A program made the translations under genes and the position numbers. Of a stretch of 64,000 bases of DNA, positions 1-11,734 are shown one piece after another. The notes beneath the pieces were generated by a model that made no database searches, was not told the origin of the DNA, and saw only the letters and a program-made list of their open reading frames with translations. Source of the stretch: Aphrophora alni (lineage: Eukaryota; Arthropoda; Insecta; Hemiptera; Aphrophoridae); NCBI GenBank assembly GCA_963513935.1, contig OY740770.1:89898198-89962197 (forward strand), given 5' to 3'. Position 1 is the first letter of the stretch. Each line of letters opens with the position of its first letter.

Positions 1-1809
1 TTTGGAACTTTCAGCATCAGAGGAACAACTTACAAAAAGAAGATTTTCAAAATTTCCAAAATTGGAAAAACTAAATTTTGAAAAACTACGAAATTTTCAA
101 ATCTCCGTAAAAGTAAAAATATACGTCATATCGATACAAATGAAGATGGAAAATCATCAGGGAAAGAAGGGCTTCAAAATGAAATCACCCAGAAGAAGAT
201 CGAGCGAAGCGAACGGGATATATGAAGAAAAGAAGAATTCGCAAGTAAGAAATTATGAATTTCAGGAATCAACTTGTCTTGAACGTCGTGCGCAGAGAAG
301 GCAGTCGACGCATGGAGAGGGAAAAATACCAACTTCAACATAAATCCACCATAAGAAATTAAACTAATTATAACAAATAATAATAGAAATAGATAATTTA
401 AAATGAAAAAAATAGACAAACAATAGAAGAATAAGCCAAGGGAAGTTCATCGTAGTGCATATAAATAAATAAAAATAATTAAATTGTGAAATAAAACAGT
501 AACAATAATCAGTGAAGGTTGGCCACACTGAATGGCCTAAATTTCGACGAGTTAACTTTCTTCAAGTTAATTCGACAGTCTCGTTTAGTACCAGCTCCAG
601 GGAAGTCTTCTAATAGCAGCTCCAGGAAAGATCACCAACTTTACTCAAGTCTGAACAGGAAATCGTCGTGAAAAAATATTGTCAACGCTCTGTACTTCGC
701 CAGGTTAATAACGGTGCCCACAGAAAGGATCGGCCTTGCAGGAGACAACGTGACATCCTACAACAGCTTAGTATAAGAGATCTTCACTACGGACTCCGGC
801 AAACATTCTTCTAGAACTTGTCGTCATCAACAGATTCTTCGAGAACTGGACTTCGAGATATTCTAGACAACTCTCAGAAAACATGTCCAAGATCCTCTAA
901 CACTCTCAGAATCAGGACGAGCGGACTTGTGCACTTCACAAAACAAGGTACTGCATAAATCAAGCTTTTTTTAATAAATAAAATATTTTTTAATAAACTT
1001 GAATTACGTCCAAAATTATTAAACTCAATAAAGTTAAATAATAACATTTTAAAGACAAAGTAAAGTCAAAATAAAGCCAATTTTAAATTCATTCAAATAA
1101 AGAGATATAAAATACAATAAAATTCGAGTCCAATAATAAAGCAATCAAGTAACAGATTGGAAAGGAATAAATAATAGGATTCATATTTATGTGTATTAGA
1201 ATAAGAATATAATTTGTTAGTTTTAGTTAATGTTAAAATTGTTTAATATAGTAGATTTTCAGTTTGTTAAAAGAGAAAGCATTTAATATAAATTGTCAGA
1301 AAAGGCGACATTAATTGTTGTAAGTGATTCGAAAGAAATCCATTGTTTCTCACAGTAAAAATTAAATTGTAGACTTTTAAATAAATTTGTTAAATTTCAC
1401 TGTTGAATATTTTAATTAAAACTAACCCATTCAAAGAAACTCATTACATTAGAAAGAAGAAAAAGTAAGTGCTCACCAGTATAAAGTTAAAAATTCAAAA
1501 AAGAGCAAATTTTGGTGTTAATGAATTAAAGAGCTCCAAAGGGCACACCCTTTGAAAAAGAGTCTGGAGTTTTAAGAAAGGTAAGCTAGTATAAGAAGTG
1601 AATATATTAATATAGTAAAATTTCCTGTGTTAGCATAAGTTGATTAAAATAAATTATTCTTGTGTGACATAAGAATCAAGAGCCTTATCAAAACTATTAA
1701 ACTGCGAAGGAATCACTCTCTATATATCGCGGCGTTTATAGTTGGTAGGGTCTTGCAACCGTCCCCGTTAAGGTCCCCGTCTGCCCGTCAGCGGGGGGGG
1801 GTGAATTGC
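1..1809 (+). repeat. Family A interspersed repeat, copy 1 (5' truncated by window edge)
   Basis: This segment aligns along its whole length, with scattered substitutions and small indels, to 60206-62003 in the same orientation and to 57071-58885 in the opposite orientation. Position 1 corresponds to 60206, so the left part of the unit (59617-60205 in copy 3) lies outside the window. The right end runs through the shared motif GGTAGGGTCTTGCA near 1746, then a GC-rich linker with a run of nine G (1793-1801), and stops at TTGCAAC followed by a CA tract. An open frame at 2-343 resembles one at 58518-58883 on the minus strand but matches no family I recognise. The family could be a non-autonomous transposon or a retroelement fragment; I see no reverse transcriptase or transposase in it. 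Confidence 0.85.
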
Positions 1810-2217
<408 letters not shown>

Positions 2218-3565
2218 ATATAATAAATCCAAAATCGATCCACCTATGTAACACGAAATGGCGGTTTCAGCCACTTTCTTAATCGTTCAAAATATTAAAT
2301 AAATAAGAAAAAAATGTAAGGAAGTATTAGATATTAATTTTCAAATAACGTAAAATATAGTTTATGATAAATTAAAGATTAGAAAATGTTTTAGAAAATG
2401 AAAAACAAAAAAAAAGAGAATAGATAAATGAACCAAAAGAACAAAAAGGGTAACAAAAAATGGCGTAAACTATGTTTTTTTGAACTATAATTTTCAAAAA
2501 CATCCTATGAAATAATTTTATGAACGTTAAATTCCCAATAATGCCGATTCAGTGTTACAATGTGTCAAGTCCAATCTATACAACACTTGACAAATTAAAA
2601 TATACTTTAAATCCGAGTATTTCAAAATAGTTACTAGTCCTAATTATAACGGTTTTAGGACATAATAACACAAATATATAGTAAAGCTAATTTTTTATGT
2701 TTTTTCGTTTTTCAGAAGTAATAACCAAATGGATTTATTCCCATACATAAATATGACGTATACAAATAAATAAATTTCAGATTTTTTTTGTTGATTCCTG
2801 AACTTAATAATTTTAGCAAAATTAAATATAAAGTAATCATATTTTTTAGGTAAAACCATAAACAGGTTAAACATGCATATATAAGAAACATGGACCTAAC
2901 ACACATTAATTTTATCACTTGGTTTCCAATTCGGTAACTAATAATATTTATCTACAAGACATTATACCAAAGCTTGTATTTTGAAATACTCACTTTGTTT
3001 GCGTTGCATATTTTATAATTTAAAATATTATCATTCCTTCATGGTATAATTTTAGAACATGGAAGTAACAAATAAAATATTTGCTAATATAATAATTTAA
3101 TTTGTAAATTCTTGACTCATAAAAAGGATACAAAATAAACAAACTATTTACAAAAAAGGACTTTTTAGGCTATATACAAATTTCGTTCCTGAATCTAATT
3201 AAGTTACGATGTTATCATAAAGAGTGCTTTTAATATATCCTCAAAAACTCAAGTCTAACCAAAGAGATATAAAAAAGCGCGCGCGCGTGTGTGTGTGAAA
3301 GAGAGTATTTGTTTTAATAAGCTAGAATCCTTAAAAGTTTATCAATTTGTCTTATAAATATTTTTTATTATAATTTGTCTTTCAATACAGTTTAGATATA
3401 CTTAGAATACATTGAATCAATATATAAAGTGTTTAACCATTTTGTTCAACCGAAAAACTTGTTAATATTTATCAATATGGCGATTGTGTTAAAAAATGTA
3501 AGCAATAAATTTTTATGGATAACTTTTTAGATTCCTGAATAACTAGTTGCAATATGCCTGAATAG

Positions 3566-3568
<3 letters not shown>
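2218..3568. other. AT-rich non-coding stretch
   Basis: No coding or RNA gene is supported. The only unusual element is the alternating GC/GT run at 3277-3297, listed separately. Confidence 0.7.
3277..3297. repeat. Alternating purine-pyrimidine run (GC)5-6(GT)5
   Basis: A 21-bp strictly alternating G-C then G-T tract, followed by a GAGAGA-like stretch. The CpG run is conspicuous in DNA this AT-rich. Such alternation is the classic Z-DNA-prone type; formation in vivo is an inference. Confidence 0.9.

Positions 3569-3650
<82 letters not shown>
3569..3650. repeat. (TA)n microsatellite
   Basis: About 82 bp of pure AT dinucleotides. The antisense Ile-Tyr frame over it is an artefact. Confidence 0.97.
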
Positions 3651-3654
<4 letters not shown>

Positions 3655-3838
3655 ATAAAAATAAAAATAAATTTTTTTTAAAAAAACACCGGTAGGTAAT
3701 ATAATTTTTAATAAACTCTTGATTCTGTATTGTAGAAAATTAAATAGTTCATATTTATATGTTTGTTCACACAATTAGATTTAAATTTCAAATTAAAAGT
3801 ATAATGAATAACAATATATTGGCATGAGATATATTATT

Positions 3839-4101
3839 CAATAAAATAATTTGCCATAGAGTTAATTATAAATATTGCTTCAATTATATTTTTGTATTAT
3901 TTTGCATATTAGTAATTAGTCTGCAACAATTACTAAAAGTGTCGTATCAATAAAACCAAATTATCTGGTGATTTTTGAGATCAAATAATTTTCAACAGTG
4001 ATAACATATCGCAACCCGCCCTATAAGTTTGTGAAAAACTTAAACGTATACGAGATACATTGTCACAGCTCTGATATATAAAATATTTTACAAAACAAAA
4101 T
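3839..4101 (+). repeat. Inverted repeat 1, left arm
   Basis: The reverse complement of this approximately 263-bp segment is found at 6108-6372 with few differences. A shared landmark is the stretch around ACGTATACGAGATACATT near 4045. The arms are separated by about 2 kb, so this is either two opposite-orientation copies of one short element or the ends of a larger foldback unit. No coding capacity is recognisable. Confidence 0.9.
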
Positions 4102-6107
4102 TATAAACTCCATTTTGACCAACAGTAAATTCAAAATTTCTCCATCCCTTAATTGTAGGGAGTGAATTATAATCCATTTTTGGATTAAATAAATTTTATG
4201 TACCTATATTCCTAAATCTTGAAATACATTTTATCGTAATTTCAAAATTAAATTTAAATCCCACAATTTTATTTATTATACATATTACATAATCCTATAT
4301 GTACTAGCTGATGTTATCGGTAAATTAATTATAACTTTATTTTTCACAACCTTAGAATTTTAGGATAGAGAAGTTTTGTATTCACTGTTGGTCAACTAAG
4401 AACTTGATATTTTAGTTTGTAAACTTTATCTTAAATAATGTAACAATGTTGGATTTGTATATTAAACACGACAGACAGAAAATTACAACTATAAATATAT
4501 CACTACTCAACTTAATCTCTCAGTTAAATCCCATTGTATTTAATAATGGAAATCAAAATTAACTTACTGTTTTAATGTTTTGTTCTTTTATAATAAATTA
4601 AGTTTTAAGTCTTAAGAGGGAATAAGGAATAATAAAATATGTTGATTTTATCACAAGAAAAAATTTTGTTCAATTAAATTATTTTATAATACAAAGGTCT
4701 AGCAACAATGCTTTAAATTGTTAAACAGCTTGTTAAAGTTATACCATTTAACCAATATACGTTTGGTACATTTGGTACATTTAAATGAGAGAGTTTGGAC
4801 TTTTAAAGGAGTATCCCAAGGGGTGACTAAATTAAAGTTAACATTACTAATATTGTTAGATTAAATGTATGCCACATAATTTAAATATGGACAGTACTAA
4901 AAACTTTGTATTTAAAAGTACTAAGTTTACAATTATAATCGTAAAGTAACTAATTTGTTAACATAATATAAAACTAAAATAACCGTAGTAATAAACCTAC
5001 TAAACTTTACTATATTAAATATTATCTTTACAAGTATGGAATAATTTAATGCATTTGGCACCAGTCTAGGCAATGTTGTGATATAACTGTTATCTGTAAA
5101 TTTTGAATTTAAAAAAAAAAGAAGTTTTATCAACTGATATAGGTAAAATGTTGGAGTAATTTTTATTTTATGATGTACGTTGTGATTTCAAATTCTTCAT
5201 TTGGATTTTTAAAAAAAAATTGATTCGTTTTTTGTTCTAAATTGTCTAAAATTAGAACACACAATTCTGTCAAGATAAAATAATTTTGCTATTGGCAATA
5301 ATAATAAAACCAATTAAGAATTGACAATACATGTTTTTCAAGTAAGTGAGATAAAAAAATAAAAGGGCAAAAACGAGTAGGCTATATAACAAGTGCGTAA
5401 ACCGCTAACAAATTTACTAAAGCACGTGTTACGTTTAATGGAAGAAACCACATAAATTGTATCGTAAAGTTGTCTAACCCTCCCATAAAGTAAGATCAGT
5501 CCAATAAATAAATAACACACGCTGCCCTCGTAGGAGTTCTTTCGTCTGCCTGTCTAGCCACGAGGGAAATTAATGGCTTACTGGAAGTTAGTGGACTGAG
5601 AAAGAGACTTATGAGCGAGTGATTTTTGTTTGAAATACAGTCTTCTTTTGACGTATGAATTGAACTTTAAAATCGAAGTATTTTAGATATATATATGAAT
5701 AGAACCTCATTTTTGTTTGAAGGCAAATAATTCTTGTATGTTAAGCTCTGAGTGACTGAAATTATTACACGATATTTTGATTTGAATTCTACTAATTGCC
5801 TCCGCTTCTTTCAGATAATAACGAACATTATCAATCGTATACATGTTCGGAAAAATGAAACAAATTATTATGTACTATGATAACTAGCTACCACGGTTGT
5901 TTATATAAAATGATTTACACCTAATGATTTCTTTTATTATGGTTTGAAGGCAAATACATGGTTTATAAAAACAAGATAGGAGAACAAAATATAGCCTCTT
6001 TACCCGTGAGTACCCTCATTTCACTAGAATTTGAAGAGAACTTGACTAGATTAAAACGGACGTGGCAGACGTCAAGAATGACAACGGCATAACAGGATAG
6101 AAGATTG
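4102..6107. other. AT-rich spacer between arms of inverted repeat 1
   Basis: No gene recognised. It contains the small terminal-inverted-repeat unit at 4115-4395 and a GC-richer patch near 5520-5650. In that patch CCCTCGT (about 5524) and ACGAGGG (about 5562) could pair as a stem with a loop of roughly 30 nt. Confidence 0.65.
4115..4395. repeat. Possible small MITE-like unit with 12-16 bp inverted ends
   Basis: The ends carry TTGACCAACAGT (4115-4126) and its reverse complement (4384-4395). Pairing extends about four more bases inward with one mismatch. The unit is 281 bp, AT-rich and non-coding, and begins 13 bp after the left arm of inverted repeat 1. No clear target-site duplication is visible, so transposon status is tentative. 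Confidence 0.4.
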
Positions 6108-6372
6108 ATTTTGTTTTGTAAAATATTTTATATATAGAGCTGTGACAATGTATCTCGTATACGTTTAAGTTTTTCACAAACTTATAGGGCAGGTTGCGAT
6201 ATGTTATCACTGTTGAAAATTATTTGATCTCAAAAATCACCAGATAGTTTGGTTTTACTGATACGACACTTTTAGTAATTGCTGCAGACTAATTACTAAT
6301 ATGTAAAATAATACAAAATTATAATTGAAGAACTAGTTATATTAAACTCTGGCAAATTATTTTATTTGATGA
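6108..6372 (-). repeat. Inverted repeat 1, right arm
   Basis: Reverse complement of 3839-4101, from a TTTTGTTTTGTAAAATATTTT start to a GGCAAATTATTTTATT end. A few substitutions separate the arms, so the duplication is not brand new. Confidence 0.9.
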
Positions 6373-8318
6373 TATTTCTATTCTTATGGTTTCATGGGAT
6401 AATAATTATAGTCTGTGATTTATGAAGATATTTAAATGGTCCTTTCTAGAGGATAAGAATAATTCTGAATTGAATAGCTAGAGAGACAAACGAAGGCACT
6501 TATACAAAGAAAACCTTGTTTGTTAGAATTGATCATATTTTATCAGCATTCTGACAACAATATTTTACTATTTATAGTTATCAACCATTACAAGTGCATT
6601 ATGGTGTAATCATTTATTTAGCGATTCACTCACCTATAATGTTATCGTTTTTTAAGATTTATCTTGTCGTCTATACTACATTAAATAAATTTAGTTTTTA
6701 CTTTCAACCGTTGCTTTATGATTATATCGAAACGAATTTTCTATATTTTCTGAAAATTGTATGTCTCCTGATTTTAAATAATTTATAGAACAAAGCAAGA
6801 CAATTATATTTTTTGTAAACATATCATACTTGCATTACTTGCAGATTTTCCAACCATCTGACGTCAAATTCGTTAAGTTTAAAATTCAGATATTGAACTA
6901 ATGTTGGTCAATTCACTTAATAATAAAAACTATTAATATTTGCCAAAATTGAATAGATTCAAATTAAATTCTTATTTTTTATTTAGTTTCTATAATAAAA
7001 TATGTATACAGTTATAACAATTTTGATATTAGTACACTTACTTTAAAATATGAAATTATGAGTTTTCCTAATAATATTTTTTTAAATATTGTTTATAATT
7101 TATTTTATTTTTACTAAATAAGTAATTTTAACACATTTTCATCATTTATCGGAAGACTAACCCATTTCAAAGTCTTATCCATGGGAAATTGAATATGTTT
7201 ATGTATATGTGTTCATAGATTTTATTTACATTTACCTGTTTTATAATACCGTTTAGTGTTGCTAGACATTTGTTAGTAGAAGGGATTTTCCTTTTTAAGA
7301 GGCCTGTATATCTTGAAACTTATCTTTACATGGTATCATAAATTATGGTCTTTGTATATCTTCGACACATTTAGTTATTATTATTTTCCTCATAACACAT
7401 AGAAACTTTCATTCTTGTAATACAAGAGCATTCACAAAAACATGTAATATTGATTAGCTTGGTAATATATTGATATTTTTGGGATTTATCGGTTTGAGAG
7501 TTAATAGTGTGTGTAATATCTGTGAAAATTTTAAGTTAAGCTCATTCTACGTATAAAAAAAATATCATCTACCAGTAATATATTCTGCGATCGATTCGTT
7601 TCGTGTATCCTCCATTTTGTTTTTCATTTAAAAAATCTTTGAAATTTTCAGATTTTGTATAAGACTGAATTGTAACGTCTTACACGTGTTTCTAATCAAA
7701 GACTTGATTAAAATAGTTTCAAAATAGCCGTCGATTAAACTTTTGAACTTCACGTACTTGGCATAAACGGTTATAGTTACCAAAACAATGACGAGAGACT
7801 TTTGTGTTTTATTGATAAACAAAACCTTGTAAAAATAGTTTCCGCTGTCTAAATATAATTTTATGTATATTTTTACCTTAGAATATTTTTTTTATATTGG
7901 TGAAATCTTTTTCCCCAGACTAAGATTGTGTTTTGGAAATGGTTCATGAACTTGTAATTTTAAAGAAATAATAATTATTTCAATACGTTTTATTTGTGTG
8001 TGGGTGTATGTAATAAAGTCACTCTACCGGGTCTCAGACTCAATATCTCCCTTCCGTCAAATATTTACTCTGCACTTATTGCGTTGTGTTCCTAATCTGT
8101 TCTGGTTACGAACAGGTAGGAAAATAAGGGGTGAGTACCTGACTTACTACTGTTCTACTTTCAAAACAAAGACAATTAAATATACAATTGAAATTCTAAA
8201 TTGAATTTGATAAACATTGCATCCATATTTTAAACATACATATTTAAAATATTAATTTCCCATATTTAACCGTAAAAAATAATCGTTTTACCACTTAAAA
8301 AAAGTTGTATAAATATAA

Positions 8319-8322
<4 letters not shown>
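6373..8322. other. AT-rich non-coding stretch
   Basis: No gene supported. A slightly GC-richer patch near 8020-8150 carries donor-like strings (CAGGTAGG near 8115, GGTGAGTACC near 8132), but no convincing exon accompanies them. Confidence 0.6.

Positions 8323-8361
<39 letters not shown>
8323..8361. repeat. (TA)n microsatellite
   Basis: About 39 bp of AT dinucleotides. Confidence 0.95.
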
Positions 8362-8362
<1 letters not shown>

Positions 8363-9793
8363 CTAATTCAAGACTTAGTTTCTTAAATAATCATGAGTAT
8401 AGTATGTTTTTTGTTTACTCTATATTCTTTTTTGAAATTTTATTTAATTATTCAAAATTATCCATTGAGAAAGTTATACAGCTCATTATATTGTATAGGT
8501 CTTATACTGTAGCCTGAAAACTTACTCGTATGTTTTTAATATATCAAGTCATTGTACACGTTATTAAAGGTAAATTACGTTAAACCTCATAACCAAAGGA
8601 TAAATTGTTTAAAAATTCAATTATTTTTTTATCTGAAAACAAAATTGGCCAGTTATTCGTGTATATGTATGATGATTTGCCACGACAATTATTTAGAACG
8701 TACACAATAATAGACAGTTTATTTCATCTTTAAAGTAGAAAAATTATAAATCCCGAAGATATGTATATTTAGTAATAGGAATGTTAATATGATTTACGAA
8801 TTGTTAATAAGAGTTTGTACAAAACCCTAAAACATATATATCATACCAATAAATATAAATATATTGGAATGATACAGAAATAGTATGAGTTTTTTGAAAT
8901 CGTGGAATAGAATATAATACGTAAACGTGGAAAACGATACTAGTTGAATATCAAATGATATAACGTAGAAGCCAAGGAGAGTAATCATTTAGGGCCCCAA
9001 TTCCAAAGCCAAAATGTTGACATTTGTTCGACAATATTCAAGTTTTGTAATCCCCCACCCCATTCCCCTAAAAATATCAAATTATCAATTTCCTATAGAA
9101 ACTTTAGCTCCAAAAAACATTTACACAACCCCCTTGCGCAATTAATTCTCCCAACAACACCTAGTATCAAAAAACAACTCGCCACACCCTGTACATCCTG
9201 ATAGGAACATTAAAGTTTTTCGATGTGTACATCCGGCTAAGATATATCGGAACTGTCGACAATTAATTTTTTGGTAAAATTTGGTTAATTGGATGGGAAA
9301 GGGTTACATAAATAGTGTATTGCGTCCAGTTTATAACGTACTATTTAATACAGTTGTTAAGGATAATTGCATATCTTTAAAGTATAAAACAATTGCATAT
9401 CTTAAACAATTCTTCATAAAAGACCGGTTGATTATGAAAATAATGGGATATACTAATAGTAAAACAAACAAAATATTGTTTTTGGTGTCAAAAATGACGT
9501 TTATATTGTCATTTTGTACAAATGGGTATGTGGAACCCAGAGAATCAAACACCAACAAACAATCAGATGTTCCTAGGTGTTAAAATTTGTGCCTATTTCC
9601 TGATCACAATTTTCTCCAAGTTAGCATTTAATTCGTATTTGTGTTATCTGGTATGCAATTAGAAACATAGTCTATAAACAATTTGAAGAAATTATATCAG
9701 TGTCATTTTTAAATATTTTAAACTTATTTTTTTATGATATGGAATTAGGGGAAAAAACAGTTTCATGTTTGATATGTTAACATTTTAAACTTC
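8362..9793. other. AT-rich non-coding stretch with a C-rich patch
   Basis: Nothing coding is supported. The 100-codon frame at 9281-9583 has no recognisable motif. Positions 9040-9200 are strikingly C-rich on the + strand (runs such as CCCCCACCCC) and end in CCACACCCTGTACA. That resembles the CACCCTGTA-type ends I associate with insect repeats, but this is only a resemblance. Confidence 0.55.
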
Positions 9794-9906
9794 GCTTTTA
9801 GTTAAATGGACATATTCTAACTGACGCCTAAATTAAACAAAGAGATTTGATTGGTAAAAGCTAATTCAGCAGTTCAATTGATTGCTTTGACCCGTTTTAA
9901 AGGAAC
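9794..9906 (+). repeat. 113-bp module, extra copy
   Basis: This segment matches 10771-10883 and 22439-22551, which lie inside the two long direct copies. It sits directly before the start of direct copy 1, with no gap. At several diagnostic positions (GGAAC at its end, GATTGC, ACATATTC) it agrees with the 22439 copy rather than with its near neighbour at 10771. Confidence 0.88.
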
Positions 9907-11734
9907 TTCTTATGTTTCAAATAATTTATAAATACATTAGCTACAAATATCCGACCGGACGAGAAGCGTTGTGTTAGAATATCTTTATTACTTTATCCAT
10001 ATTAGCGTGAATGTTTATCCCACGATTACGTAACATTACGCATAAGTAGAGTTTGTTAAATAATTTTTAGCGTATTTTTATGAAGTGTTATAGGTTGCCT
10101 AAAGAGTGGTCTCTAATATACTGGATCTCGTTTTCTCACACCCTTTCCTTTTATAAATTCTTTGTCGTGAGAGTACTAGAAGCCATAGAAACACATAGAA
10201 ACATATACTCGGTCTCAGTGTGCTCATACACACAAAACACAAACACACTGCATTTCATTTTATGTAAAATAATTTAACCAAAATCTTCATTATGTAATTC
10301 CTGCAATTATTCTAGAGCCAGTTTGTATAATCAAGTTCTTGTAAGTTATATACAGATATGATCGAACACAATATGCGTTCCCCCTTTTTTCAAACTTCTT
10401 CTTTTCCTTTATCTAATTTGGTATTAAAATTTTCAAATACCATATATGTAACATATCCTACTATATATTCATAAGGGCCCAGGAAAGGAGATATTACTAC
10501 CTTTAAAATGTTTTACAATGACTACCCTTACAAACATTCATTGCATGATCATAAAATTGAAAGAACTTAAAATACATCATAAAGTGAAGTAACATTACGG
10601 ATTAGGTTACATGTAAAATTACCGCATCAGAAAACGGACTTTTTCCGGTACAATAAAAAATTAATATCATAAATACAAAATTAGATATAAAATAGATGTG
10701 TAAAATTGTCTTCCCTCATGCGGAAATTTAACTTCTAATTAGTTTGAAATACAGTAAATATTAATTACTTGCTTTTAGTTAAATGGACCTATTCTCACTG
10801 ACGGTTAAATTAAACAAAGAGAGTTGATTGGTAAAAGCTAATTCAGCAGTTCAATTCATTGCTTTGACCCGTTTTAAAGGAGCAATACAATTCTCTTTAA
10901 CTTTTCTGCAACAAAATGTTTTGCTTCAATGTTTTCCGACGAAATTTGTTGGAATAAAATTAGGAAATCAAAATTCATTGTTTTAATATTGTTTTATAAG
11001 TTTATTAGATAGCTCTAAATTATTATTAATTGCTCTCAAAATATTTTATTACACATGCTATCTTACATATATATAATATTCATTAAACATAATTATATAA
11101 TAAACGGTAATCATCCGTAATTCACACTCACAAAAAAAAATTAACATGATAATAGGTACACACAAATTAGGTCACTTATAGGCAATATAACTGCTGCTAA
11201 TATAATATCGCGCACTTAACTGTTTGTTCATATATAAATATAAATTTGTTTAATACTCAGTAGAACGTTGGATCACTCAAAATTAAGACCTTATTCTCTT
11301 CAAAGTTGCCGAGAACTAGATTCAAGAGAACTACAATGATTGTATTGAAATAGACCTTTCATTTCCATTACTGTTGTGTTTATAATTAACGTAAATGTTA
11401 GACGTAGTAGCTTAAACGGCAGAAACACACTTTCATTTTTCGTTATTTTCATGTTCGTATTTATGTTTTTTTATTAGTATAAATTTTAAAGTTTATAGGT
11501 ATACTTATTGACATTGTTGGATCCAGTATTCAGAGTCAAATGAAATTATGTATTGTTTGAGGCTAGGGTTATATTATTCATGTAGTGGTATTTTTGGGAG
11601 TGGAAGAATCATTTGGAATTGGCAAACATCCATTTTTATTCTGAGTCTATATGCTAAACTTATTTCAACAAAAGAAGAGTATCTCTGATAAAAATATACA
11701 TTTATTAAAGCGCAAAATTGCAAAAATAATTGCT
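9907..11734 (+). repeat. Long direct repeat, copy 1 (about 1.83 kb)
   Basis: This region aligns collinearly with 21611-23392, from TTCTTATGTTTCAAATAA to a shared AATTGCT end. It has many substitutions and small indels, by eye around one change in ten bases. It contains the 113-bp module at 10771-10883. No transposase, reverse transcriptase or gag motif is visible in either copy, so I read it as a non-autonomous interspersed repeat or an old segmental duplication. Confidence 0.88.

Noticed and set aside
3472..3774. Frames with Ile-Tyr runs (also 17416-17610, 35189-35446, 44423-44611)
   Set aside because: They exist only because a (TA)n tract has no stops in that frame; the flanking residues show no domain.
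5524..5568. CCCTCGT/ACGAGGG stem as a structured RNA
   Set aside because: A seven-base stem with a loop of about 30 nt is too weak to call.
8020..8150. Possible exon with GTGAGT donor
   Set aside because: Donor-like strings occur, but no acceptor, sustained frame or recognisable protein accompanies them.
9281..9583. 100-codon + strand frame
   Set aside because: No motif, AT-driven composition, and an overlapping open frame on the other strand. A few frames of this length are expected by chance in DNA of this size and composition.
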